DNA of 34,208 nucleotides from Candidatus Methanofastidiosum methylothiophilum (lineage in GTDB: Archaea; Methanobacteriota_B; Thermococci; Methanofastidiosales; Methanofastidiosaceae): NCBI GenBank assembly GCA_001587575.1, contig LNJC01000015.1, positions 1 through 34,208 on the forward strand, written 5' to 3'. The position numbers and the translations under genes are program-made. Below, in pieces: positions 1 through 8,240 of this stretch (positions are counted from its first letter, which is position 1; each line of letters opens with the position of its first letter). The notes beneath the pieces were generated by a model. That model did no database searches, was not told where the DNA came from, and worked only from the letters and a program-made list of their open reading frames with translations.

Positions 1-76
1 GCCGAGCTTGGCCAAAGGCGCAGGATTCAGAGTCCTGTCACGTAGGTGTTCGTGGGTTCGAATCCCACTCCCTCCA
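1..76 (+). tRNA. tRNA-Leu (anticodon CAG), 5' end outside the window
   Basis: The D arm begins at base 1, an anticodon stem CAGGA/TCCTG encloses the loop TTCAGAG (anticodon CAG), a long variable arm follows, and the T arm GTGGG-TTCGAAT-CCCAC leads into the 3' acceptor strand TCCCTCC plus discriminator A at 76. The long variable arm and anticodon fit leucine. About nine 5' bases (acceptor strand and linker) are missing, judged from the complete tRNA-Leu at 32422. No CCA is encoded. Confidence 0.93.
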
Positions 77-107
77 CTTCTTTTATGAAATGGGGATTAG
101 GCAAAAG

Positions 108-116
108 TTTATATAA
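108..116 (+). promoter_or_regulatory. TATA box for the secreted protein at 154
   Basis: TTTATATAA lies about 40 nt before the ATG at 154, with a short GTGATT SD-like element just before the start. Spacing fits an archaeal promoter with a short leader. Seen by eye only. Confidence 0.5.
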
Positions 117-153
117 CTCTAGAATTCTAACTAGTAACTACAATGTGATTATT

Positions 154-570
154 ATGAAGAAAATATTAGCTATAGTAATAAGCTTACTATTTGTAGTAAG
201 TGTTTTTGGTGTAGCTCAAACGATGGCAAGAGAACCATGTAAATCTGAAATTATCGGCCCAACGACTGTCCAAGTTGGAGATACGTTTCAAGTCAAGGTA
301 CTGTTCATAGAGGGAGACTGTTGTATGACCTATTCTATGGGGATAAAGGGTTCCATTGAATATGTTTGTAGCAAGCCAGTTTGTGAAGGACCAGAGCCAA
401 TCCCTGGAGGATACCTCTTTACATTCAAAGCGCTAAAGCCAGGTACATATAAATTTATTTCTTCTGGCTGTCCTGAAGATGAGAAAGTTTACTATACTGT
501 GACGGTAATACAAAAGGAATACCCAATGCACCAGTTTATGAAGATACTTGGATTCGGTAAGAAAAAATAA
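154..570 (+). CDS. Small secreted Cys-rich protein, possible Ig-like fold
   Basis: 138 residues from the ATG at 154. The frame is open further upstream into the tRNA, but 154 is preferred because it directly opens a signal peptide (MKK, a long hydrophobic run, then an AQTMA cleavage region) and has a TATA box and SD-like bases in front. The mature part has six cysteines, including a CC pair, and a segment (GGYLFTFKALKPGTYKF) of the kind seen in Ig-like beta-sandwich domains and chagasin-like inhibitors. The chagasin NPTTGY and RPW motifs are not present, so I do not assign that family. It is probably exported and disulfide-containing. Function unknown; single gene downstream of tRNA-Leu. Confidence 0.7.
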   Translation: MKKILAIVISLLFVVSVFGVAQTMAREPCKSEIIGPTTVQVGDTFQVKVLFIEGDCCMTYSMGIKGSIEYVCSKPVCEGPEPIPGGYLFTFKALKPGTYKFISSGCPEDEKVYYTVTVIQKEYPMHQFMKILGFGKKK

Positions 571-581
571 ATTTAATATTA

Positions 582-764
582 TTATTCTTTCAATTTTTTA
601 GATTCTTCCCTTCCTTTAGATATCAGATAAATTCCAGCAGCTAAAGATATGGCTAAGACGATGATATCTAGAAATTCAAAATAAAAAGCGTTTGTGAATC
701 TGTAATATAATACAGATAATCCCGATCCTATGCAAAGGCATCCAAGTAATAGTTTGTAGTTCAT
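582..764 (-). CDS. Small two-helix membrane protein
   Basis: 60 residues from the ATG at 764; a TTG two codons upstream (770) is an alternative start. Two hydrophobic segments are separated by a short polar turn, and the C-terminus is rich in Lys and Glu (GREESKKLKE). It converges on the secreted protein at 154-570, with 11 bp between the stops. I see no clear SD. No family recognised; the case rests on the membrane-protein hydropathy pattern and the lack of any competing frame. Confidence 0.5.
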   Translation of the reverse strand: MNYKLLLGCLCIGSGLSVLYYRFTNAFYFEFLDIIVLAISLAAGIYLISKGREESKKLKE

Positions 765-798
765 ATTCAAACTGCATATGTGCCACTTAAAATAGTTT

Positions 799-1488
799 CT
801 ATTTTCTTAAAACAGATTCAACTTCAAATTTACGCATACCCGGCCTTAAATCTTCAGAATATAATATCTCAATCATTTTCCTATCGAGTTCAGAGTACCC
901 CTGAGTTTGGGTCCACCCTTCATAGAATATGCTATCTCGGTATTTTAATGAGTCTTTCATAAGCCCAAGAGACTGGGTTAGTTCCTCCCTTATCATATGG
1001 GATCTTTCTTCTTGGAATAAGGCATCATCAGTTGCAATGCATATATCGCATTCATAGATAACATTGTTTCTCCATTTACAGTTAAAATACCCATAATTCC
1101 CACGGGTGGCCTTGCATATAGAAAAGTCAGATATGGGAACAAAATTTATAGTGATATTCTGATTTGAATTAACAATTGTAAGATTAATCTTATCTCCAAT
1201 AATCTCATTAATATCTGAAATCACAAGATTCAGTGTTTGGAGATCCCTTTCAGTTGGGTTCCCATTAATTTTTATCTTGATATCAGAATCCCACTTTCTT
1301 ATTACCTGGGTAGAGCCGCCATATTCAGTTCCAAGGGCAATTTCAGTGAAGTATTCAATTTCCCTCTCAGTATACCTCAAATTTAAATTACCAGTAGAAA
1401 TGGGGGCGTTATTACCCTCTTCAAAAAATAAACAGCCAGGATAAAATATGATAGAAATTAATGAAAAGATAATTATTTTTTTAATCAC
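799..1488 (-). CDS. DUF2927-like lipoprotein
   Basis: 229 residues with a GTG start. The N-terminus is a lipoprotein signal ending in a lipobox-like FYPGC (Cys19), so the protein is probably anchored outside the membrane. The rest resembles the DUF2927 family: EIALGTEYG near residue 50, IRKW, then REELTQSLGL near residue 170, and the C-terminal pattern YSELDRKMIEILYSEDLRPGM (described here, residues about 195-216). The REELTQSLGL segment sits where family members have a helix resembling a metallopeptidase active site, but no HExxH motif is seen, so catalysis is unproven. Two cysteine pairs in the middle may form disulfides. Function unknown. Confidence 0.75.
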   Translation of the reverse strand: MIKKIIIFSLISIIFYPGCLFFEEGNNAPISTGNLNLRYTEREIEYFTEIALGTEYGGSTQVIRKWDSDIKIKINGNPTERDLQTLNLVISDINEIIGDKINLTIVNSNQNITINFVPISDFSICKATRGNYGYFNCKWRNNVIYECDICIATDDALFQEERSHMIREELTQSLGLMKDSLKYRDSIFYEGWTQTQGYSELDRKMIEILYSEDLRPGMRKFEVESVLRK

Positions 1489-1591
1489 AATAAATAATTA
1501 GGATTAGAATATATAAAATAATATCCAATAAAACAACTAGTCAAAAAACATAAGCTTAATATACTATTAGTTAGACCTCTCATTGACTATT

Positions 1592-1900
1592 ATGACAAGT
1601 GATACGCATAGAGAAGCTATTAAAAATCTTCTTTTAGAGATTATATGTGCAATCGATTCTTCAGAATACCAAATTTCAGTTGAAGAAGTAGAAGAAGAGA
1701 TAGAATCAGGCAGGATTATGGAATTTCTGGGGAAACGCATAAGTATAGTGCAACTTACTACAAGCGAATGTGAATTGATAAATGAAGAGCTGAAAAAGCT
1801 ATTAGATATTGCAAGGCCCCAGATAGAAAAATATTGGGGTATAAAGAATTCTGGACTGTGTTATCTAACTTCTCTGATAATAGAAGCATTTTGGAAGTAA
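1592..1900 (+). CDS. Hypothetical small acidic protein
   Basis: 102 residues from the ATG at 1592; a TTG at 1583 is in frame but less likely. An AT-rich TATA-like stretch (about 1555-1563) lies some 30 nt upstream, so the mRNA may have almost no leader. The protein is soluble and predicted helical, with a strongly acidic stretch (VEEVEEEIESG). No motif recognised. It converges on the 40-aa membrane peptide of the malonate operon, whose stop (1901) directly abuts this stop. Confidence 0.6.
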   Translation: MTSDTHREAIKNLLLEIICAIDSSEYQISVEEVEEEIESGRIMEFLGKRISIVQLTTSECELINEELKKLLDIARPQIEKYWGIKNSGLCYLTSLIIEAFWK

Positions 1901-2023
1901 TTATTTCTTTTTGTTGTTACCTTTCTTTTTATAGAAGTATAGGACTACGACAAATAACAGTATTGGAACAGATATCCTAAATAAAAGCGCAATTACAAAA
2001 GTTTGAATTGGTGTTAATTCCAT
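1901..2023 (-). CDS. 40-residue single-pass membrane peptide, last gene of the malonate operon
   Basis: Short reading frame of 40 residues starting MELTPIQTFVIALLF, one hydrophobic helix of about 22 residues, and a basic tail ending KKKGNNKKK. A perfect SD, GGGAGGT, is formed by the last codons of mdcB (GAA AGG GAG GTA TAG) and lies about 9 nt before this ATG, so translation is coupled to MdcB. This makes it very likely a real gene. It is far shorter than the OadG/gamma subunits of sodium-pumping decarboxylases (about 80-100 aa), though it has the same single-helix plus charged-tail plan. Possible roles are membrane anchor or transporter partner; both are inference. Confidence 0.75.
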   Translation of the reverse strand: MELTPIQTFVIALLFRISVPILLFVVVLYFYKKKGNNKKK

Positions 2024-2028
2024 AAAAT

Positions 2029-2880
2029 CTATACCTCCCTTTCAATGAAATAAAGGAACAATGTTGCACTTAATAGATCAGCTGAACCACCCGGGCTTAT
2101 GTTCATTTTTAAGAAATCGGTACCCATGTCTATAATTTTCATCATGCCTGGAGTAGTTAATACCCCACCAACTTTTAGTATTTCGTCTGCTTTTTTCTGT
2201 ACGTTGTAATAAACATCTATTCCATTTCTCGAGATAATGTTTGTGTCTTCAGCCTTCGACATTATGGCAATTAATGCATGAAGTGAGGATTTGTTTAGGT
2301 CTTGAGTTTTTTCATAAGCTTTCTTAAATTCAGGAAGCCCTAGTTCCATGACTGTGGGAAGCCCCTTTTCTACTTCGCCTCTAATCCCAGTTATACCATG
2401 TTTTAGAAAGGTATTTTCACCCTTTGAAAGAGATTTCTTTCCTTTTTTAATTGTACCAAGTTCTTTATCTGTTATGCCGGCAGTTATTTTTGAAACTGCG
2501 GATGAAATATTTTTAGGGGAAAGTCTTCTTTTGTTTAGTAAATATCCTGATGCGCCTAGCATGAGATAAAATAGAAATATTAATCCTTTTTGTGTATTTA
2601 CCCCGTTTGTCACTTGAAACATCCTATCTTCTACATCAAGACCAAGTTTTCTTAAAGGGGGCAGCATTTTATTTAAGTCACCTTTATAGTTGTAGCCAAA
2701 GTGAGATACTTCCTTAAATCCTTGACTCAACACAGCTGTGCTTTTCAAAAACAATGTGAAGTCCATATCTCTATGGGCTCCTGGAGAAAATGGTGTTACA
2801 AGGCCAGGTTTTGGGTGTGTTGACACTTCAAGAAGAATGCTTCTTGTTGCTAACTCCCCCAGTAAATCAACTTTTTTCAT
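2029..2880 (-). CDS. mdcB: Triphosphoribosyl-dephospho-CoA synthase (MdcB/CitG family)
   Basis: 283 residues. The family makes 2'-(5''-triphosphoribosyl)-3'-dephospho-CoA from ATP and dephospho-CoA, the precursor of the prosthetic group on the malonate decarboxylase carrier protein MdcC. The family signatures are present: HPKPGLVTP with GAHRDMD near the N-terminus, GVNTQKG near residue 93, GIRGEVEKGLP, EDTNIISRNG, and SPGGSADLL near the C-terminus. The start ATG overlaps the stop of mdcG (ATGA), a sign of translational coupling. Its last codons contain the SD of the downstream 40-aa peptide. The next two steps of the same pathway (mdcG, mdcC) are in the same operon. Confidence 0.93.
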   Translation of the reverse strand: MKKVDLLGELATRSILLEVSTHPKPGLVTPFSPGAHRDMDFTLFLKSTAVLSQGFKEVSHFGYNYKGDLNKMLPPLRKLGLDVEDRMFQVTNGVNTQKGLIFLFYLMLGASGYLLNKRRLSPKNISSAVSKITAGITDKELGTIKKGKKSLSKGENTFLKHGITGIRGEVEKGLPTVMELGLPEFKKAYEKTQDLNKSSLHALIAIMSKAEDTNIISRNGIDVYYNVQKKADEILKVGGVLTTPGMMKIIDMGTDFLKMNISPGGSADLLSATLFLYFIEREV

Positions 2881-3524
2881 ATGTATGCCTCAATGCTCTT
2901 TCTATCAATTAAAACGACGTCTCTTAATCCTTTCCCAAGCAGTGTATCGCTTTCAGATGCATACTCTTTAAGGTTTATGCCATAGCCTGATTTTAGATGT
3001 ATTTCAACGTCAATTTTAATTCCAAGACCTGACTCAATTTCATTGCATAATGATAAGAGCTCTATTAATTCTTCATGTTCATAATTTTTTACTATCAAAT
3101 CAAGATCTGATTTATCATGTGTGAAGGGCAATCCAGTGATTATTTCAAGTGATGTTGAGCCCCATACACCTACTTTAAATTCGTCAGTTATCTGGTACAA
3201 TGCCAATAGTGCAGGAGTTCTCTGTTCAAATTTATATTTTGAGATCTCGTAAGGAGATACTAGTTTAGTTATTTTATTTCCAGGAACGGATGTTGCAAAT
3301 CTAAGTCGCCTACCGTTTTCAGTGTAAGGGTAGACAAAACCTATAAAGACCTTTTCATTTTCTGAGTAGTAGTTTTCTCCAGGTTTAGCTTCTAATTCAT
3401 CGCGCCTTACAATCCCGGGCAAAATATTCTGGAGTATCAGTTTTTTAAAATTCTCATTTTTTACTAGTGATGTATCTATTATACTCCAGTTTGAAAAAAC
3501 AAGGTCATGTCTCTGGAAAATCAT
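2877..3524 (-). CDS. mdcG: Phosphoribosyl-dephospho-CoA transferase (holo-ACP synthase of malonate decarboxylase)
   Basis: 215 residues. MdcG transfers the phosphoribosyl-dephospho-CoA group onto a serine of the carrier protein MdcC, making it active. The nucleotidyltransferase signature is visible: GS at 122-123 followed by TSLEIITGLP, and SDLDL at 139-143 supplying the metal-binding aspartates. The N-terminal part (residues 1-100) is typical MdcG, with RRDE and a basic GRRLRF strand. Length fits the family (about 200-215). It starts 8 nt after the ligase stop and overlaps mdcB by 4 nt. Confidence 0.92.
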   Translation of the reverse strand: MIFQRHDLVFSNWSIIDTSLVKNENFKKLILQNILPGIVRRDELEAKPGENYYSENEKVFIGFVYPYTENGRRLRFATSVPGNKITKLVSPYEISKYKFEQRTPALLALYQITDEFKVGVWGSTSLEIITGLPFTHDKSDLDLIVKNYEHEELIELLSLCNEIESGLGIKIDVEIHLKSGYGINLKEYASESDTLLGKGLRDVVLIDRKSIEAYI

Positions 3525-3532
3525 GATCAGAT

Positions 3533-4651
3533 TTACCTATCCTTTACCCAGCACGGATCTTTGACGCTTAAAGTTTGGTAGTCAAGCTGCGCTTGAACAA
3601 GTAAGTCAAACATCCTTGTCTTAATAGGCCCTTCAATCAAAATTGGTTCGTTTTTTTCTTCATAATCTTTCGGAACTATTGAAGGCTTAAGTTCAAGAAC
3701 AGTTCTATCTGAGTTGAGTACAACATCATCGGGGACCTTTGCCACCTTTGATTTTATTCTCAAAATACTTCGGCATGCCCTTTCAATAGTTTGTTTTGCA
3801 TTCAATGTTGTTTCTCTGACGTAAATCTCATAATCGGGTTGAGTTCTTGCCCTCATGTATGTAATTATTTTTCCATTCTTGTCAAGTGCGTGTCCTGATT
3901 CAACTACAGGGAAACTATCTCCTGTGGGGAGCCCTCCTACAACGGCTTCTTTGAAATCATGCCCAACATCAGATCTTACGAATTCAATGTCTTCCCTAAC
4001 GGGGTTACCATTCATTGTGATCCACCCAAATTCCTGGGTGCCGTAAATATCATTGACCCTTGCACCTAAAATGTCTTTTATAATGTCAACAGCTTCTAAA
4101 TCCAAAGGAGTCCCTATACAATTCACTATCTCAACTTTTGGGAGGTCATCAGCAATATTTAATTTTATAGCGTCTTTTAAGGAAGCTTTAAGGAAAGCAG
4201 ATTCGCCAAATATTACATTTGGTTCCTTGTAATATAAATCCATTAGAAAAGAATCTCTAGAAGATTTTGTTAGAAAAGTCCATGTAACGCCCAACTCTTC
4301 CAATGCATTTCTAGTTATAGCATTTAAAAGTGGAGGATAACAAAACATAGCTTTGTGCCCTTCTTTCACTCCTGCCATTTTTAATGCATTTTTACCAACA
4401 TTTTTTCTGTATTCTTTTTCATTAGGTGTAATTCCAACTAGATTCTGCCAAGCAGTTGTTCCAGTAGTGAAGGTGATGTATGCGTAATTTAGAGGTGTGT
4501 GCACCTCTTCTATTACATGGGCTGCTGTGGGTCCATTAATCCCCTTATCAGCAAGTGTTCTGCGCTTCATTTCATTGAAAGCAGGAACAGTAGAAAAGGT
4601 TTCAACACTATCTTTTAACTCTTCAAAATAAGGATTTGATTTTTTTTCCAT
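3533..4651 (-). CDS. AMP-forming acyl ligase, probable acetate:ACP ligase (MadH-like)
   Basis: 372 residues of the adenylate-forming superfamily, closest in style to phenylacetate-CoA ligase/F390 synthetase. Residues 60-67 (TFTTGTTA) form the phosphate-binding loop and 203-209 (YGTQEFG) the adenine/acid-binding motif. In the sodium-pumping malonate decarboxylase of Malonomonas rubra, MadH acetylates the carrier protein thiol with acetate and ATP. The position here, between the carboxyltransferase genes and mdcG, suggests the same job; an MdcH-type malonyl-CoA:ACP transferase is absent. It is shorter than most PaaK-type ligases (about 430), and I do not see a clear C-terminal catalytic-lysine domain. 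SD GAGGAATT precedes the ATG. Substrate is inferred, not shown. Confidence 0.75.
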   Translation of the reverse strand: MEKKSNPYFEELKDSVETFSTVPAFNEMKRRTLADKGINGPTAAHVIEEVHTPLNYAYITFTTGTTAWQNLVGITPNEKEYRKNVGKNALKMAGVKEGHKAMFCYPPLLNAITRNALEELGVTWTFLTKSSRDSFLMDLYYKEPNVIFGESAFLKASLKDAIKLNIADDLPKVEIVNCIGTPLDLEAVDIIKDILGARVNDIYGTQEFGWITMNGNPVREDIEFVRSDVGHDFKEAVVGGLPTGDSFPVVESGHALDKNGKIITYMRARTQPDYEIYVRETTLNAKQTIERACRSILRIKSKVAKVPDDVVLNSDRTVLELKPSIVPKDYEEKNEPILIEGPIKTRMFDLLVQAQLDYQTLSVKDPCWVKDR

Positions 4652-4692
4652 TTTAATTCCTCAAAATAAAAAATTTAAAATAAAGGAATTGA

Positions 4693-5568
4693 TTATAAAA
4701 GCTCAGGTAGTATCTTTTCGTATTCTTCTTGCATCTTCTTTATGGCTTCCATTCTCTTCTTTCTGCCGCCTCTCTGTGCACCGATTTCTCCTCTGTGCCA
4801 AATTCCAAGCTGGTCATCTTTACCCTGCTTTCTTAAATCTCTTACTTCCTTTACTGTCTTAATTATGGTAGTTCTCATTTCCTCAGGTTTCTTTACCATT
4901 TCGTCTATTCCACCAAGGTCATAGAAGAATTCTGCCCCTGATGCGAATACTGGGTTTGTTTTGACAAGCTCGTTTAGTCTCTCTAAAGGAATCTTTGTAA
5001 TTACTGCAATACTTGTTGTAGGCATAACGTGAACGATTGTTCCATATTCTTTTGGAAGTGCAAGAATTCTGTCTGAAAGAAGTCCATGGCACAAGAATCC
5101 ACCACTTACGGCTCTACCAATAATCATTCCGATTACTGGGTGGCCTGCCAATCTTGCGTCTTCGATTGCAAACTGGTAGGATGCTGTCCCTTTTGTCATT
5201 CCGACAATTTCCTCGATTTTTCCTGGACTGTTTCCGGGTGTATCGATTAAAAGGATTATAGGTCTCTTCTTATCTTTTGGTCTGTCTTTGTCTGCGTCTA
5301 TTGTAGCATAAATTGCCTGAGAGAATTTGTAAGCTTCTTCCATTCCCAAGATTCCGCTGTAAACTACTCTAAATCTGGGATTTGGCCTTCTAGAATTGTT
5401 TGCTAGAACTGAACATACCTCGCCGTCTAACATTGCCTGACCTACCATTACTGGTGGCGCAAGCTCAGGGTCTAGACGTGTAGTGCCGATAACGTTTTCT
5501 TGGAAGGTATCTTTGTCAAAGATCATCTGGATTGCTTCTTCGGTCTTTCCAATTAATGTTGTTACCAT
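4693..5568 (-). CDS. mdcE: Malonyl-S-ACP decarboxylase/carboxyltransferase gamma subunit (MdcE/MadD)
   Basis: 291 residues of the crotonase-like carboxyltransferase fold. With MdcD it acts on malonyl-S-ACP, either decarboxylating it directly (Klebsiella type) or moving the carboxyl group to biotin (Malonomonas type). Visible signs are IDTPGNSPGKIEE near residue 110 and the GRAVSGGFLCHGLLSD segment near residue 155, the usual oxyanion-forming loop. A basic GAQRGGRKKR stretch lies near the C-terminus. The ATG follows the mdcD stop with no gap (TAA-ATG), and the AGGAGG encoding the last Arg-Arg of MdcD is its SD, so the two subunits should be made in equal amounts. Confidence 0.93.
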   Translation of the reverse strand: MVTTLIGKTEEAIQMIFDKDTFQENVIGTTRLDPELAPPVMVGQAMLDGEVCSVLANNSRRPNPRFRVVYSGILGMEEAYKFSQAIYATIDADKDRPKDKKRPIILLIDTPGNSPGKIEEIVGMTKGTASYQFAIEDARLAGHPVIGMIIGRAVSGGFLCHGLLSDRILALPKEYGTIVHVMPTTSIAVITKIPLERLNELVKTNPVFASGAEFFYDLGGIDEMVKKPEEMRTTIIKTVKEVRDLRKQGKDDQLGIWHRGEIGAQRGGRKKRMEAIKKMQEEYEKILPELL

Positions 5569-6534
5569 TTAAATCCTCCTTGGCCTTCTTTTTACAACTG
5601 AAAGAAACTGGTCTTGTGGCATCTCTGGTATTTGGTCAACGTTCTCATTTCCGTAAATCTTCCATAAGTCCTTTGAATCTTTTATCTGTTTTTCAGCTGC
5701 AAGTTTTACTACTTCAAGATTTTCTTCAACAAGCTGTGGTGAACCGACTTTTCTTGTCCTTGAAATCTTGCTCATAGGTTCGTCAACTATGTTTGCTATT
5801 GTATCCCTAAATGTACCTATTGTATCTTTTACTAGATAGTCAACGTCACCAAGTATGTATTTTGACCTTGCACCCATTGTTCTCCATATGAGTGCTCTGT
5901 CTGAAGCATCAAATTCGTCTTTTCCTACTTCCTGCTGAATAACTTCTGGTCCGGTAAGACCTATTCTTCCAAAGTCGTTTGCTATGACAACATCAGCGCT
6001 TAAACATACGAATCCCTGTGCACCGTATGCACCTATTGTGCTACCTGTAAGTGCAATGTAGGGTACCTTGTTTTGAAGCTCCCAAATAGTTTCCATAGAT
6101 TCAGAGTGCATTAATAGTCCAGCGTTAGCTTCGTGAAGTCTAACTCCTCCGGAATCAAATGATACAATGCATATTGGTTTTCTGTCGTCAGGGACTGTGC
6201 CGTATTTTTCTTTCATCTTCTCATAGGTTTTTAAGGCAAGTTTCATTGTGTATGCCATCTTGGCTCCATTTACTTCACCAAGTGCTCCACCAACGAACTT
6301 TCCTTCTTGAGAAACAACAAATACTGGGTGTTTTTTTATCTTACCAACACCAACAGTGATCCCATCGTCAAATTCAACAGCTTCTCCGAGAATTAACAAG
6401 TGTGGACTTGTCATTTTATCTCTTGGACCAAGGAACTCCTTAAAAGTGCCTTTATCAACAATTCCGTAAGCTCTTTCCCTTGCAGTTGCCTGGTAAAAGC
6501 TCTTACCTTGAAGATCTTCCCAATTAATTTTCAT
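5569..6534 (-). CDS. mdcD: Malonyl-S-ACP decarboxylase/carboxyltransferase beta subunit (MdcD/MadC)
   Basis: 321 residues. This is the other half of the carboxyltransferase/decarboxylase that acts on malonyl-S-ACP. Visible signs are the GKFVGGALGEVNGAKM loop near residue 80, FDSGGVRLHEANAGLL near 125 (the family's highly conserved segment), and the GSTIGAYGAQG oxyanion region near 165. The C-terminal 50 residues are less conserved and basic. Length is slightly longer than Klebsiella MdcD. SD GGTGATTTT lies directly before the ATG, right after the mdcC stop. Family-level call is firm; whether it uses biotin cannot be told from sequence alone. Confidence 0.93.
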   Translation of the reverse strand: MKINWEDLQGKSFYQATARERAYGIVDKGTFKEFLGPRDKMTSPHLLILGEAVEFDDGITVGVGKIKKHPVFVVSQEGKFVGGALGEVNGAKMAYTMKLALKTYEKMKEKYGTVPDDRKPICIVSFDSGGVRLHEANAGLLMHSESMETIWELQNKVPYIALTGSTIGAYGAQGFVCLSADVVIANDFGRIGLTGPEVIQQEVGKDEFDASDRALIWRTMGARSKYILGDVDYLVKDTIGTFRDTIANIVDEPMSKISRTRKVGSPQLVEENLEVVKLAAEKQIKDSKDLWKIYGNENVDQIPEMPQDQFLSVVKRRPRRI

Positions 6535-6543
6535 AAAATCACC

Positions 6544-6867
6544 TTATTGGAGACCTCCTCCATTATCTACTGCCTGTTGAAGTCTTCTGATAACTACTGC
6601 GGGTGTGGCTGCGTTGTCATTTATGCTAACTTTGACTCCTGATAGCCCAGTTTTATCAATGAATTTCTTTACAACTGTTTCCCAGACGTCGTCAAAACCT
6701 ACTACGGTAGTTAAAATGTGGATCTTAATACTTCCTTTCAGAGCTTTTTCCTTTTCAATTAAGACTTCAAGATCACCGCTCCCAACAACACCAACGTGAG
6801 ACCATTCTTCAACGATTGTTTTAGGGGTTTCGGGCTTAAATTCAAAGTTTAATTCTGTTAAAGCCAT
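6544..6867 (-). CDS. mdcC: Malonate decarboxylase acyl-carrier protein (delta subunit)
   Basis: 107 residues. MdcC carries acetyl and malonyl groups on a phosphoribosyl-dephospho-CoA arm attached to a serine. The attachment motif VGSGDLEVL is present with Ser30 as the likely site, and the C-terminal IRRLQQAVD is also typical. Length matches the family (about 100). Its ATG follows the biotin carboxylase stop without a gap (TAA-ATG), and a GGAGGGG within the last carboxylase codons serves as SD. The presence of mdcB and mdcG in the same operon indicates that the special prosthetic group is really made. Confidence 0.93.
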   Translation of the reverse strand: MALTELNFEFKPETPKTIVEEWSHVGVVGSGDLEVLIEKEKALKGSIKIHILTTVVGFDDVWETVVKKFIDKTGLSGVKVSINDNAATPAVVIRRLQQAVDNGGGLQ

Positions 6868-8229
6868 TTATTCCCCTCCATTCTTTGACTTGTCCATATG
6901 TTTGTCTATGAAGTCTGTGTGGAAAACTCCTCCCCTGAATACCTGATTTTTCATAACTTTTTTGTGGAATGGAATTGTTGTGTTGATGCCCTCTACGATA
7001 AATTCGTCTAGTGCTCTGTACATTCTGTCAATTGCCTCGTTTCTGTCTTCTCCCCATACAATCAATTTTGCAATAAGAGAATCATAAAACGGTGGAATCT
7101 GATATCCTTGGTAACAGGCTGTGTCAATTCTTACAAAAGGTCCTCCTGGTAATATAAGTTTTGTAATTTCTCCAGGTGATGGAACGAATGTGTTTGGGTC
7201 TTCTGCGTTGATTCTGCACTCGATTGCATGCCCCATTATTTTAACATCTTTTTGTGTATATGGCAATTTTTCTCCGGCTGCAACTCTAATTCCAGTTTTC
7301 ACTATATCTATGTTAGTGATCATTTCAGTTACGCAGTGCTCTACTTGGACTCTTGTGTTCATTTCCATGAAGTAGAAATCATTTGCTTTATCATCGAACA
7401 AGAATTCAACTGTTCCTGCACCTTCATATTTAGCAGCAAGTGCTGCTTTAACTGCTGCTTCTCCCATTCTCTTTCGTATCTCAGGGGATACTGCAGGTGA
7501 GGGCCCTTCTTCGACAAGTTTTTGGTGTCTTCTCTGGATAGAACAGTCTCTTTCTCCAAGGTATATTGCGTTACCGTACTGGTCAGCAATAATCTGGATT
7601 TCAACGTGTCTTGGCTGTTCTATATACTTTTCAATATATACATCTGGATTTCCAAATGCAGCTTGGGCTTCGGCTTGACAAGATCTCAAAGCAGATTCTA
7701 ATTCTTTCTCGGACTTGACAAGTCTCATACCTTTTCCACCGCCACCAGCTGATGCTTTACAGATGATGGGGCAACCAATCTTCTTTACTAGTTTATCGGC
7801 TTCTTCTATTGTTTTAATAATTCCATCAGAACCAGGTGTAACAGGTACACCACCTTTCTTCATTGTATCTTTTGCTGTTGCTTTGTCTCCCATTGCGTCA
7901 ATTGACTCTGCACTGGGACCTATGAATTTGATTCCATTGGCTTTACAAAGCTTAGAAAATCTAGAGTTTTCTGCAAGAAAACCGTAACCTGGGTGAATAC
8001 CTTCTGCGCCCGTTACAATTGCGGCGTTAATGATATTCATCATGTTTAAATAACTCTTAATTGATGGAGCTGGTCCAATGTTGACTGCTTCATCAGCGAG
8101 TTTAACATGAAGTGCATCTTTATCAGCGTCAGAGTAAACAGCTACTGTTTTTATTCCCATTTCCTTACATGCCCTGATTATTCTTACAGCAATTTCTCCT
8201 CTATTTGCAACAAGAACTTTCTTAAACAT
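6868..8229 (-). CDS. Biotin carboxylase subunit (AccC/PycA-like)
   Basis: 453 residues from the ATG at 8229, chosen because a strong SD (AAGGAGGATT) sits 4 nt upstream; the frame is open a few codons further but that lies within the SD. Known reaction of the family: ATP + bicarbonate + biotin carrier gives carboxybiotin. Visible motifs: [14 protein letters not shown] at the N-terminus, the glycine-rich ATP-grasp loop [28 protein letters not shown], and [15 protein letters not shown] with the catalytic arginine. Length is that of bacterial AccC. It lies inside the malonate operon between mdcA and mdcC, where a biotin carboxylase is not expected: Klebsiella-type systems use no biotin, and Malonomonas-type systems use the membrane decarboxylase MadB instead. 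It could also serve a carboxyltransferase elsewhere in the genome. Confidence 0.93.
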   Translation of the reverse strand: MFKKVLVANRGEIAVRIIRACKEMGIKTVAVYSDADKDALHVKLADEAVNIGPAPSIKSYLNMMNIINAAIVTGAEGIHPGYGFLAENSRFSKLCKANGIKFIGPSAESIDAMGDKATAKDTMKKGGVPVTPGSDGIIKTIEEADKLVKKIGCPIICKASAGGGGKGMRLVKSEKELESALRSCQAEAQAAFGNPDVYIEKYIEQPRHVEIQIIADQYGNAIYLGERDCSIQRRHQKLVEEGPSPAVSPEIRKRMGEAAVKAALAAKYEGAGTVEFLFDDKANDFYFMEMNTRVQVEHCVTEMITNIDIVKTGIRVAAGEKLPYTQKDVKIMGHAIECRINAEDPNTFVPSPGEITKLILPGGPFVRIDTACYQGYQIPPFYDSLIAKLIVWGEDRNEAIDRMYRALDEFIVEGINTTIPFHKKVMKNQVFRGGVFHTDFIDKHMDKSKNGGE

Positions 8230-8240
8230 ATTAATCCTCC

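Noticed and set aside
46..153. N-terminal extension of the secreted protein into the tRNA
   Set aside because: It would overlap the tRNA-Leu 3' end and bury the signal peptide.
7359..7604. Alternative frames within the malonate operon
   Set aside because: All are shadows of strongly conserved proteins on the minus strand.
6868..8229. Reading the biotin carboxylase as pyruvate carboxylase subunit A
   Set aside because: No PycB-type carboxyltransferase is in the window, and tight coupling to mdcA and mdcC points to the malonate complex. The possibility that it also serves another enzyme is noted, not excluded.
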